A DNA stretch of 39,784 nt from positions 1 to 39,784 of the forward strand of contig UQVH01000026.1 in NCBI GenBank assembly GCA_900544535.1. The letters are read 5' to 3'. Position numbers and translations under genes: made by a program. Under the pieces are notes generated by a model. That model was not told the origin of the DNA. It saw only the letters and a list, made by a program, of their open reading frames with translations, and searched no databases. Each line of letters starts with the position of its first letter. Position 1 is the first letter of the stretch. This DNA comes from an uncultured Bacteroidales bacterium (GTDB taxonomy: Bacteria; Bacteroidota; Bacteroidia; Bacteroidales; Muribaculaceae). Below are positions 32,089 to 39,784 of this stretch, piece after piece.

Positions 32089-33057
32089 TCAGCGGCCGAA
32101 ATGTTTCGAGTGAGCGCGGCGGCGCAGGAGTTTGCTGAAATCGAGAATCTTTTCAGAATCGGAGCTGACAACTGTGCGCGGAGTTCCGTAGCTGTAATAA
32201 TATGTGCGGTAGCTGCTGTGCGAGTTGGTTTCGGAAGCCACGGCCTCGTCGGCGTTGAGTGTGAAACTGCAAGTGTAGCTGGTTTCGCCGCTGTCGCCGT
32301 CGCTGTCGTTCCAGCTTTGCTCGACAGCTGTGGGGAAGTTGACGGAAGCGCTGCCGAACATCCCGACGAGGGAGAGAGATTCGCAGTAGTCATCGTCGAT
32401 TCCGTCAAAAAGAGTTTCGGCAAGCGCCAAAGTGTACTGACGGAATTTGTTGACTTCTGAACCATAGCTTATGTAAGACCGCGACGAACCGGAGAACTTT
32501 TCGCCGTCTTCGTTTTCAGTGTATTTACAGGATGTCTCAACAAGGTTTCCGTTGGTCCACTTGTATGTTTCCTTGTAATCGTCGCTGTAATTGTATTTCT
32601 CGCCTTCTTCAACACCGCTTTCCTTCGATACGGCGTGAACGCCTGTAAGGCAGCCATTGCTGTAAGAGAAAGTGTATTTCCCGGAGGCTTTGTAGGTGTC
32701 GCCGTCTTCGGAGCCTGAAATAGTGCCTGAGATTTCGGTTATGTAGCCTTTGCCGTTGAATTTGATTTTAATGTTGCCGCCTGCGTAGTCGTTTTCATAG
32801 AACTGGATAGTACCCTTTGAGTAATTGATTGAAAGTTCCTGTGTTCCGTATTCCGAAATACCGGTGCAACGGCCTTTGTCATCGTAGGAGAAAGAAATAT
32901 CGCCGACGCTGGTGAGCTGTTTGCCGTCAAAAACATCAGTGGCATTGCTGCCGCCGTTGCTTCCTTTGTCATCGTCATCGTCGTCGCTGCATGAAGTTAA
33001 TGCGGGGCAGATGAATGCGGCCACGACTGCGAGGCCGATCAATTTGAGTGATTTCAT
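32089..33057 (-). CDS. Hypothetical lipoprotein, DUF4595-like
   Basis: This 322-residue lipoprotein has the lipobox PALTSC (C23) followed by a run of six aspartates. The body is a series of short beta-strands of the form xxFSYDDKGRCTGISEYG and KIKFNGKGYITEISGT, resembling DUF4595 or Bacteroidota YD-like sheet proteins. It ends with a basic stretch, RRRAHSKHFGR. No enzymatic motif is seen. A strong intrinsic terminator follows and a TACCTTTG promoter element precedes it by about 110 nt, so it is transcribed alone. It is likely to be surface exposed, as the acidic residues after the lipidated cysteine resemble the surface-export signal described for Bacteroides lipoproteins. Confidence 0.7.
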   Translation of the reverse strand: MKSLKLIGLAVVAAFICPALTSCSDDDDDDKGSNGGSNATDVFDGKQLTSVGDISFSYDDKGRCTGISEYGTQELSINYSKGTIQFYENDYAGGNIKIKFNGKGYITEISGTISGSEDGDTYKASGKYTFSYSNGCLTGVHAVSKESGVEEGEKYNYSDDYKETYKWTNGNLVETSCKYTENEDGEKFSGSSRSYISYGSEVNKFRQYTLALAETLFDGIDDDYCESLSLVGMFGSASVNFPTAVEQSWNDSDGDSGETSYTCSFTLNADEAVASETNSHSSYRTYYYSYGTPRTVVSSDSEKILDFSKLLRRRAHSKHFGR

Positions 33058-33168
33058 AATGTGGTTGGTTTGATATATAATGAATGGTGTTATAGGGATT
33101 AGTTGATAAGTTCAGTTAAAATGTGCGGTGTGTGCGTTTTGAATGCAGACGGTTTATAAAAACGGTGA

Positions 33169-33176
33169 CAAAGGTA
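33169..33176 (-). promoter_or_regulatory. -7 promoter element of the DUF4595-like lipoprotein gene
   Basis: TACCTTTG on the minus strand fits TAnnTTTG. The predicted leader of about 105 nt is long for this window. No -33 element was found at standard spacing. Confidence 0.45.
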
Positions 33177-33208
33177 TATCAAGCTGATTACAAGAGATAG
33201 TTTATTAA

Positions 33209-33246
33209 CAAAATTAACACTTGGCCGCAGCCAAGTGTTAATTTTG
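33209..33246 (-). terminator. Terminator of the TPR-barrel operon, 17-bp perfect hairpin
   Basis: Arms 33209-33225 and 33230-33246 are perfectly complementary over 17 bp around the four-base loop CGCA. The outer part of each arm is AT-rich, so on either strand the stem ends in a U-rich tract (TTAATTTTG). It starts 27 nt past the stop of the barrel gene and probably stops transcription from both sides. Confidence 0.75.
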
Positions 33247-33272
33247 CAGATAGGTTAAAAGAAATGTGGGGT

Positions 33273-35099
33273 TCAGAATTTCAGTGAAGCGCCGATCATG
33301 AAATTTATTCCCTGTGAATAGCGGTCGCCGATGTGGAGATAGTGGCGGTTGAGGAGGTTTTCGCCACGGGCAAAGACGGTGAGAGGATCGCTGACTGAAT
33401 AGGATGCGCCCAAGGAGAGATTTGACACACAACCGAGCGACCGGGCCTGCGGAGTGTAGAGTGCGAGTTCCGGCGAGGAGAGATTGTCGGTCATGAAGTA
33501 GGCGCGGCGTCCGGCGCGGAACTGCCATCCGAGAGTGACCTGGAGCGGTTCGACAGGCCGGATTTTGAGGCTGGCGTCGATAACATGACGGGCACGGTCG
33601 CGCCATTCATAGAAGCTGTGGTCGTAGTTGTGTGGTGCGGTCTCGTAGCTGACGCGTGCGGAAAGGACTTTACGGTATTCGTAGCCGAGGGCCGCTCCGA
33701 CATGCCAGGCGGATAGGTCGACACGGTCAAATACAGCGCCTCCGATATAACCGTCGCCAGAGATGGGCATCAGCCAATCGTTGGCTTTGGCATAGCCGCC
33801 GAAAAATTCAAGATTTGCGCCGAGGAAAGGACCGATGGTCACACGTCCGTCGAAAGCATAGGGGATGTGTGACTGGGAGTATGCCATCGAGGAGTTGAGA
33901 TAGGGGGTAATGTCGTAAAGCGAGGCTACGGAATTGAGTTCGGAGCCTCCGCGGGCCTTGACTTCGAAGCCGACGATCTGTGATGGAGTCCATGCGACAG
34001 AGGCTTCGGGGGCGATATGGAACACACGGCCGCTGTTGACGCTGAGGTCGATTTTTGCTCCGATGCGGGCTCTGAGAGTCTGTGACGAGCAGTCGAGGTG
34101 GGGGGTAAGGGAGATCAGACCTGATGTTTTGCTCCCTTTGACCGTCACGTTGTCTATGTCAGTATATGGGTAGAGCGGCGTCCGGTGGCCGTTGGTGTGG
34201 AGGAAATCGGCGTCGGCGTCAAGGCTGAGAGTAGTGTTCTCGCCGAAGGAGAGCTTGCCGGTGAGCGAGGCTCCGAAGAGATTCTGACGCACCGGATTGC
34301 CTCCGTCAATCGGATAGACCTCTGTTTCGCCGGTTGACGGAAATTGAATTTCGGTTGACACACCCGGTACGAAAGGCCGGATAGGGAACTCAGTGCCGGG
34401 ATAGGACGCTATGATGCGCATGAGCTGGGGAGCGTCGACATTGTAGAATCCGAAATGGCGGTAGCGGAGCGCAGCGGTCCAGTCGAGCCCTTGGCTGCGG
34501 GAGGAGAAGAGGGCCGCGAGATTGAAACGGCTTATCGACTGTGAGAAAGAATCAAAAGAGGCGGGGATCGTGTTGTAGCCGTAGGTGTAGTCAGTGCCTA
34601 CGTTGAAAAACGACTTTTTCCCAACGGCCTGATGAAGATCCAGGCCGAGAGAAGCGGTGTGGTCGCGCCAATATTGTTTTTCGCCGTCAACTTTGCGTGT
34701 GTAGATGTCGCCGTCATACTGGCCCCAGGCGCTCAGGCGTGTACGGTCGGTGTTGAGGATGCAATAACCCGCCGAAAGTGCGCCGTTGAAAAGCGGCGTT
34801 CCCAGACCGAGGGCTACATATCCTCGGTAGGGCGACGAGAAGAGATTTTCACCGTAGGCCACCGGTTCGAGAGTTGTGATGGAGTTAGGGACGCGGGTGG
34901 TGACCACTCTGTTGCTGAACGCTAATTGCGGACGGCTGACAGGCGGGAGCTGGAGGGTGGGGAGTATGGTGATGCGGGCTGCATCGCGCTTGACTGGGAC
35001 AATCTCCTGCTCGACGTTGATTTCCTTGTGTAGCCCCTGTCCGAAGAGAGGAGCGCCGATGGCAAGGCAGATTGAAAATATGATGGATCTTGTATTCAT
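33273..35099 (-). CDS. TonB-receptor-like outer-membrane barrel lacking a plug
   Basis: This 608-residue protein has a signal peptide (FSICLAIGAPLFGQ) and a short N-terminal stretch (INVEQEIVPVKRDAARITIL). From about residue 90 to the end a barrel follows, with many strands ending in aromatic residues. The segment FARGENLLNRHYLHIGDRYSQGINFMIGASLKF is typical of the C-terminal strands of TonB-dependent receptors and ends in Phe. No plug domain or TonB box is seen, so uptake by the TonB mechanism is doubtful. The gene follows a 996-residue TPR gene by 55 nt. Paired TPR and barrel genes like this occur widely in Bacteroidota; their function is unknown to me. Confidence 0.78.
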   Translation of the reverse strand: MNTRSIIFSICLAIGAPLFGQGLHKEINVEQEIVPVKRDAARITILPTLQLPPVSRPQLAFSNRVVTTRVPNSITTLEPVAYGENLFSSPYRGYVALGLGTPLFNGALSAGYCILNTDRTRLSAWGQYDGDIYTRKVDGEKQYWRDHTASLGLDLHQAVGKKSFFNVGTDYTYGYNTIPASFDSFSQSISRFNLAALFSSRSQGLDWTAALRYRHFGFYNVDAPQLMRIIASYPGTEFPIRPFVPGVSTEIQFPSTGETEVYPIDGGNPVRQNLFGASLTGKLSFGENTTLSLDADADFLHTNGHRTPLYPYTDIDNVTVKGSKTSGLISLTPHLDCSSQTLRARIGAKIDLSVNSGRVFHIAPEASVAWTPSQIVGFEVKARGGSELNSVASLYDITPYLNSSMAYSQSHIPYAFDGRVTIGPFLGANLEFFGGYAKANDWLMPISGDGYIGGAVFDRVDLSAWHVGAALGYEYRKVLSARVSYETAPHNYDHSFYEWRDRARHVIDASLKIRPVEPLQVTLGWQFRAGRRAYFMTDNLSSPELALYTPQARSLGCVSNLSLGASYSVSDPLTVFARGENLLNRHYLHIGDRYSQGINFMIGASLKF

Positions 35100-35154
35100 T
35101 TTTAGTTGTAGACTGAAATGTAGGGAGGATGGTTTGGGGGCGGAGTCTGCCGGA

Positions 35155-38145
35155 TCAGAGACGTGCGTCGATCATCTGGAAGATGTCGGCCTCGGAACCG
35201 GGATAGTTGCTCTTGAGTGATTTCAGATATTCGTCTGCTTCGAATGTCTTGCCTTCCTTGCGCAGGATGTCGCTGTAAAGGATGAAGCCGCGGGCGAGCC
35301 AGTACTGATGCGGAGTGTCGGAGTCGATGAGTTTTTCTACTGTCGATTTCGCTCCTTTCACGAGTCCGCGCTCAAGCTGCGAAGAGCCCATGTAGAAGGC
35401 GCTTTTCGCTCCGTAGATATCAGTGGGATTCGCGGCGAGTTTCAACCAGTCGGCATAGGCTTTGTCGAAGTTTTTGAGTTTCTCGTTGGCCATTCCGCGC
35501 ATGAATTTTATCTCGTTGATGTCGGCGGGAGTATTGGACGCGGTGGTGGCGAGGAGCTTGTCGGCGGTGTTGACCACATCGGCATACTTGCCTAAGTCGG
35601 CAGCAGTACGCATCAGGCCGAGACGGGCCTCGCGGAGCATGTTGGAACCGGAGGCGCGGCCTTCGAGCTGCTGATATGTTGAGTAGGCGATCTCGGTCTT
35701 GCCGAGCGAGCTTTCGGCCGCGGCTTTTATGAGCATGGCGTCTTCGGCCACTTCGGAATCCGGGTGCGAGTGGAGCACCTGCATGGCATAGCCCTGTGCT
35801 TCGGCGGGTTTACCTTCGTTCCAAGATGCGTCAGCGAGATAATAGAGTGCCTGTGCGCGGTCTGCTCCCTGGGGATAGTCGGCGATGTAGGCCGAGAGCT
35901 TGGAGGTGGTGCCGGAGTTGACATAGTCGTTCTCGGCGGCCTGGAAGGCGAGTTTCTCAAGCTCTGAGGCTTCGTAGCGCGGTGCGTTGGGCACGGAATT
36001 GATGAATGCCACGAATTCCGAGAGTTTGCCGTCGGCGGCATAGAGTTGCTTGAGGTCGTCGGCCGCTATGCGGGCTTCCTCGCTGGAGGGGAAGGTGTAG
36101 ATTACTTTCTTGTAAGTCTCGATTCCATGCTGGCGCTCGCCGCGGTTGATGTAGGTGATGGCAAGCTGGAGATAGCCGTTGCGGCCGGGAGCGGTGTTGG
36201 GATATTGCTGCACGAGACGCCGGTAAGTGGTGATTGCTTTGTCTGTCTGTCCTAAGGCTGACTGGCTTTCGGCTTTTTCAAGCAGTGCGTTGGGTATGAG
36301 GCCGGAAGAGGGGAAGCGTTCGGCAAGGATGTCGATGCTTTCGATCTTTCCTGCGTGGTCCTTGCGGAGCCCTTTCATGATGGCGAGCTGGTAGAGCGCG
36401 TAGTCGCCGGCAGACGGGTTGAGGTCGTAGGCCTTGTTATAGGCTGTGGCTGCATCGTTAAAGTTCGACTGATAATAGTGGCAGTCGGCGATTCGGTTGT
36501 AGCAGTCGGCAAGGAGTGATCCTGCAAGATCGTTGTCTTCGTTCTGCATTACGGAGGCTGCGTCGCGGAAGTCGGTTAGAGCGTCGGCATAGCGTTCCTG
36601 GCTGAAACGGGTGTAGCCGAGATCGTAGTAGGCGATGGCTCTGTTGCGGGTGTCGGATTTCGGTACCGATCTGATGAACGAGCGGTAGCAATCGGCGGCT
36701 TCGTCGTAGTTGCCGCGGGTATAGTAACAGTCGCCCAGCCACAGGTCACACTGTCGGCGGATAGATGGATTGTCGGCTGCAATTTTTCGGGCCTGAGTCA
36801 GGTGTGTGATTGCTTGCGAAACTTTCCTGGAGGAATATTCGCGGCTACCGAGCACGAGGAGCACCCTCTGCTTTGCTTCCAAGAGTTCGGCCGACGGTTT
36901 CTGAATTTTGTCGAGTGCGGCGAGTGCGCTTTCATAATCGTTGTCCGTCATGTAGCCGTTGACGATGTAGCGCTGCACGTCGGCGCTGTATGTGGAGTTG
37001 GGATATTCCTTCAGAAAATTTTCAAGCAGGGCCACGGAGTTGCCGAAGGGGACGCGGCCTCCGTCCATGCGTGCCACAGCATAGTTGTAGAAGGCTGTTT
37101 CGCGCACCTCGCGGTCATAGTCGACGCGGTAGGCGTTTTCAAATGCCATAAGGGCCGAGTTGTTGTCGCCGCGTTTGAGATAGGCCTGGCCGAGGAAAAG
37201 ATAGGCGCTCTGTTCCATAGCCGAGTGGGTGCCGATGGCTTGCTGGAGCAGTTTGATCGCGGCATCGTAGTCGCCACGGCGATATTCGCTTACGCCGAGG
37301 ATATAGAAGGCCGACGGCTGGGGAGAGGAGGCTTCGGCGCAGTATTTCCAAAGATAGGGGAGAGCTTCGTTCTCATCGCCGAGGTTGTAGAGCGACTCGC
37401 CGGCAAGGCGGTTGCACTCTGCTGTGAAGGCCGGAACAGTCCCAGAATTCAGTAGCCGGCGCGAGATTTCGAGCGCACGGTTGAAATCGCCCTGTGTGAA
37501 AGCTATCTGCGCTTCATAATAGGGTGCTGCATTGCCGGGCTCGCGCGAGGTGTCGACGTTGCGGAAATATTGCAGTGCGAGGTTATAGTCTTTGTTGACG
37601 TAGGCGATATAGCCGAGATAGAAACGGGCGACATTGCCGTATTCCTGAGAGCTTTGCAGCGTGCGGAACTGGCTCGCGGCCGTGGCATATTCGCCGAGCA
37701 TCATGTAGGAGTAGGCCGTGCGGTAGGTCATGTCGTCGCAGCGGCTTGCCGTGAGTGCTATCGGATTGACCTGGGCATATTCTCTGAGCGCGTCGGCATA
37801 GCTGCCGCGGTTGAACCAGTAGTCGCCGACCGACATCATTACATCGGCTCTGAGCGGCGACACCGGATAGTCGGCGAGAAACTTTTTGAAGAGATCGAGT
37901 GCTTCGTCATCGCCGAGGCCCTGCGAAGCGAGTCCGAGATAGTAGAGGGCTCGTTCGGCCTGCTCAGGTGTGGGACTCAGATTGTGGATTCGTGTAAGCT
38001 GGTCGATGCAGCCCTCATAATTGCGGTCGTCAAACATGAGGATACCTCTTTCAAGGTAGCCTCCGGCGTCAGGACTGTTGACTTGTGCGAAAGTGGCGCC
38101 GGTGGCGGCGCAACACAATGCTGCGAGTAATAGTTGTCGTTTCAT
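35155..38145 (-). CDS. Large periplasmic tetratricopeptide-repeat protein
   Basis: This 996-residue protein has a signal peptide (MKRQLLLAALCCAATGATFA) and then almost entirely TPR units of about 34-37 residues. Examples are ERALYYLGLASQGLGDDEAL, AAPYYEAQIAFTQGDFNRAL, QSAYLFLGQAYLKRGDNNSA and ALYYLADASWNEGKPAEAQG. TPR arrays provide protein-protein scaffolds; outer-membrane assembly is one possible setting, given the barrel gene immediately downstream. No lipobox cysteine is at the expected place. The long size and lack of other domains are notable. It starts divergent from the CE7 esterase gene, with facing promoters between. Confidence 0.85.
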   Translation of the reverse strand: MKRQLLLAALCCAATGATFAQVNSPDAGGYLERGILMFDDRNYEGCIDQLTRIHNLSPTPEQAERALYYLGLASQGLGDDEALDLFKKFLADYPVSPLRADVMMSVGDYWFNRGSYADALREYAQVNPIALTASRCDDMTYRTAYSYMMLGEYATAASQFRTLQSSQEYGNVARFYLGYIAYVNKDYNLALQYFRNVDTSREPGNAAPYYEAQIAFTQGDFNRALEISRRLLNSGTVPAFTAECNRLAGESLYNLGDENEALPYLWKYCAEASSPQPSAFYILGVSEYRRGDYDAAIKLLQQAIGTHSAMEQSAYLFLGQAYLKRGDNNSALMAFENAYRVDYDREVRETAFYNYAVARMDGGRVPFGNSVALLENFLKEYPNSTYSADVQRYIVNGYMTDNDYESALAALDKIQKPSAELLEAKQRVLLVLGSREYSSRKVSQAITHLTQARKIAADNPSIRRQCDLWLGDCYYTRGNYDEAADCYRSFIRSVPKSDTRNRAIAYYDLGYTRFSQERYADALTDFRDAASVMQNEDNDLAGSLLADCYNRIADCHYYQSNFNDAATAYNKAYDLNPSAGDYALYQLAIMKGLRKDHAGKIESIDILAERFPSSGLIPNALLEKAESQSALGQTDKAITTYRRLVQQYPNTAPGRNGYLQLAITYINRGERQHGIETYKKVIYTFPSSEEARIAADDLKQLYAADGKLSEFVAFINSVPNAPRYEASELEKLAFQAAENDYVNSGTTSKLSAYIADYPQGADRAQALYYLADASWNEGKPAEAQGYAMQVLHSHPDSEVAEDAMLIKAAAESSLGKTEIAYSTYQQLEGRASGSNMLREARLGLMRTAADLGKYADVVNTADKLLATTASNTPADINEIKFMRGMANEKLKNFDKAYADWLKLAANPTDIYGAKSAFYMGSSQLERGLVKGAKSTVEKLIDSDTPHQYWLARGFILYSDILRKEGKTFEADEYLKSLKSNYPGSEADIFQMIDARL

Positions 38146-38164
38146 GTCGGATTATATTCTATGG

Positions 38165-38172
38165 CAAAATTA
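38165..38172 (-). promoter_or_regulatory. -7 promoter element of the TPR-barrel operon
   Basis: TAATTTTG on the minus strand (plus-strand CAAAATTA) fits TAnnTTTG and lies 20 nt before the ATG at 38145, so the leader is very short. Confidence 0.5.
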
Positions 38173-38193
38173 CGCCATTTTAAGGAAAATCAC

Positions 38194-38201
38194 TAATTTT
38201 G
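38194..38201 (+). promoter_or_regulatory. -7 promoter element of the CE7 esterase gene
   Basis: TAATTTTG fits TAnnTTTG and lies 53 nt before the ATG at 38255. It mirrors the element of the divergent TPR gene 21 bp away. Confidence 0.5.
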
Positions 38202-38254
38202 CTTAATATTAAACGACATCTTAATAAAATAAGTGATTTAACTTGAATTTTACC

Positions 38255-39559
38255 ATGAGATTTAAACGACTTTACACCTTAATTATATTAGGGGCTTCTT
38301 TATTTCCGGCAGTGACGGCCGAAAATTATCCTTCGCGCAGCGATATGCTGTGGGTGACCAATCCCGATCATGCCGACTGGCTTTACGAGACAGGCGACAG
38401 TGCTAAAATATCTGTCGAGCTTTACCGTTACGGTATTCCGGCTTCAGAGATGACGGTGGACTATACAATCGGACCCGATATGCTTGCGGCCGATACAAAA
38501 GGTCAGCTCAAACTTGACCGTAACGGTCGCGGTGAGCTTAATATAGGTACTATGAATAAACCCGGTTTCCGTGATCTGAGACTCGAAGCGGTTGTCGACG
38601 GCAACAAATTCTCTCATCATGTCAAGGTCGGCTTCTCGCCTGAGAAACTTAAGCCGTTTGTCAAAGAGCCTTCTGATTTCACCGCTTTTTGGGAAAAGGC
38701 CGTGGCCGAGGACAAAAAATATCCTCTGACCTATACAGCCGAACCGGTGGAGAAATACAGCACAGACAAAATGACCTGTCAGCTGATCAGACTTCAGCTC
38801 AACAACAAGGGACGTGCCATGTACGGCTATCTGTTCATTCCTAAGGGTGGAGGAAAATACCCCGCCGTGCTCACTCCTCCCGGAGCCGGAGTGAAGACAA
38901 TCAAAGATCCGATGGCCCACCGCTACTACGGTGAGGGTGGCATGATCCGACTGGAAATCGAGATCCACGGCCTACACCCCGAACTGAGCGAGGCTGAATT
39001 TGCCGCCGAACGTAAGGTAAAAGGTGACTATCTGAAATTCGGAATGGAGGACCCGGACGAATATTATATGAAGGACGTATATCTCGGATGTCGCCGTTTC
39101 CTTGATCTGCTGACCTCGCTCCCGGAGTGGGATGGCAAAAATCTCTTTACTCAGGGTGGCTCGCAGGGCGGAGCGCTTGCCATCACCACGGCAATGCTCG
39201 ACGAGAGAGTCAACGGCTGTGTGGCCAACCATCCCGCTCTTTCGGACATGACCGGCTATCTTGGCGACAAGACCGGGGGATATCCGCACCACTTCCGCAA
39301 AGATCCCGAAACTGCTACTCCCGAAAAGATACGCACGCTGGAATATTACGATGTAGTCAACTTCGCGCGTCATCTTCAGTGTCCCGTGAGAATGACCTGG
39401 GGCTTCAATGACAATACCTGTCCTCCGACCACAAGCTATGAGGTGTTCAATGCCATCTCTACCCCGAAAGACGCGCATCTGACGCCGATCAACGAACACT
39501 GGACCACTCCGCAGACCGAGCGGGCCCACTATGAGTGGATTAAAAGCCATTGTCGTTAA
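38255..39559 (+). CDS. Secreted acetylxylan esterase-like protein (CE7)
   Basis: It probably removes acetyl groups from xylan or xylo-oligosaccharides. The 434-residue protein has a signal peptide (RLYTLIILGASLFPAVTA) and an N-terminal beta-sandwich (about 25-130). An alpha/beta hydrolase domain of the AXE1/CE7 type follows, with nucleophile S303 in TQGGSQGGAL, aspartate D386 in WGFNDNTCPP and histidine H415 in INEHWTT. All three residues are in the expected order. The frame can be read from a TTG at 38243, but the ATG at 38255 is preferred. It is transcribed alone and ends 173 nt before tRNA-Thr. An N-terminal sandwich is common in Bacteroidota members. Confidence 0.9.
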   Translation: MRFKRLYTLIILGASLFPAVTAENYPSRSDMLWVTNPDHADWLYETGDSAKISVELYRYGIPASEMTVDYTIGPDMLAADTKGQLKLDRNGRGELNIGTMNKPGFRDLRLEAVVDGNKFSHHVKVGFSPEKLKPFVKEPSDFTAFWEKAVAEDKKYPLTYTAEPVEKYSTDKMTCQLIRLQLNNKGRAMYGYLFIPKGGGKYPAVLTPPGAGVKTIKDPMAHRYYGEGGMIRLEIEIHGLHPELSEAEFAAERKVKGDYLKFGMEDPDEYYMKDVYLGCRRFLDLLTSLPEWDGKNLFTQGGSQGGALAITTAMLDERVNGCVANHPALSDMTGYLGDKTGGYPHHFRKDPETATPEKIRTLEYYDVVNFARHLQCPVRMTWGFNDNTCPPTTSYEVFNAISTPKDAHLTPINEHWTTPQTERAHYEWIKSHCR

Positions 39560-39646
39560 CTGTCATTGAATCAGTGATATTTCTGGTTGTTGTGTGCTTT
39601 GCGCTGCGAAAATGCAGAAATTTTATAGCAAAAAAACGTGAAAAAA

Positions 39647-39678
39647 TTTGCAGGGTAAAAATATTTGCACTAATTTTG
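39647..39678 (+). promoter_or_regulatory. Promoter of tRNA-Thr
   Basis: TTTG at 39647-39650 and TAATTTTG at 39671-39678 are separated by 20 nt, matching the Bacteroidota -33/-7 consensus at both boxes. Transcription would start near 39685, about 47 nt before the mature tRNA. It is the best promoter in the window. Confidence 0.75.
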
Positions 39679-39731
39679 CATCGCTTTTGAAAGGAAACAC
39701 CTCTGCAAAAGCAAGCGCACAATAACTTGTT

Positions 39732-39784
39732 GCCTCTTTAGCTCAGTTGGCCAGAGCACGTGATTTGTAATCTCGGGGTCGTTG
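39732..39784 (+). tRNA. tRNA-Thr (anticodon TGT), 5' part; 3' end beyond window
   Basis: The acceptor strand is GCCTCTT (39732-39738), followed by T8-A9. The D-stem is GCTC/GAGC around AGTTGGCCA. The anticodon loop is TTTGTAA, with TGT at 39766-39768, reading ACA and other Thr codons. The variable loop and the beginning of the T-stem follow, and the window ends before the T-loop. The anticodon stem CGTGA/TCTCG has a U-U mismatch at its middle pair. Confidence 0.9.

Overview
The window reads as chromosomal DNA of a gut Bacteroidales bacterium, most likely the Muribaculaceae or a near relative. The pointers are: TAnnTTTG-type -7 promoter elements upstream of many genes with no Shine-Dalgarno sequences; an ornithine-transcarbamylase paralogue of the Bacteroides succinylornithine type; families typical of Bacteroidota (DUF4421, DUF4369, viroplasmin-type RNase H, GYF_2/CD225 and DUF2752 proteins, TPR plus barrel pair); and a tRNA-Thr with a Bacteroides-like sequence. 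The family-level placement is an inference. I see no phage, plasmid, IS transposase or CRISPR array.

Layout. (1) 1-499: 5' end of rpsA, cut by the window edge, with promoter and leader hairpin. (2) 771-1901: a DUF4421 outer-membrane barrel, whose 3' end overlaps a convergent export operon (6882-1839) of tolC, hlyD and two ABC-2 permeases, without an ATPase gene. (3) 16895-7066: a long run of closely spaced minus-strand genes: dtd, mazG-like, deoC, GYF_2-CD225, DUF2752, a PgpH-type 7TM-HD phosphodiesterase, a periplasmic GH3 glycosidase, aroK, an alanine-dehydrogenase-like protein and rnhA. Several overlap or lie within about 40 nt of each other. (4) 17066-20539: divergent pldA and a pair of lipoproteins. 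(5) 20540-21201: a 662-nt gap with a nested inverted-repeat element, two further hairpins and an AT-rich, possibly decayed stretch. (6) 21202-21717: ferritin. (7) 30162-21927: a complete eight-gene arginine operon ordered GNAT, argG, argC, argD, argF', argB, argE', argH, ending in a strong terminator. (8) 31874-30456: a GH28 pectinase. (9) 33057-32089: an unknown lipoprotein. (10) 38145-33273: a 996-residue TPR protein and a plug-less TonB-receptor-like barrel. (11) 38255-39559: a CE7 esterase divergent from the TPR gene. (12) 39732-39784: the 5' part of tRNA-Thr(TGT).

Functionally, the arginine operon can convert glutamate and carbamoyl phosphate to arginine through N-acylated, probably N-succinylated, intermediates. 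The GH3, GH28 and CE7 enzymes point to plant-polysaccharide use. The dtd/mazG/deoC genes are nucleotide and tRNA housekeeping. The least understood parts are the GYF_2-CD225/DUF2752/HD cluster, the ATPase-less permease pair, the TPR-barrel pair, the cysteine-rich GNAT heading the arg operon, and two repeat structures (20574-20709 and 23244-23297). All calls come from reading the sequence; no database search was run.
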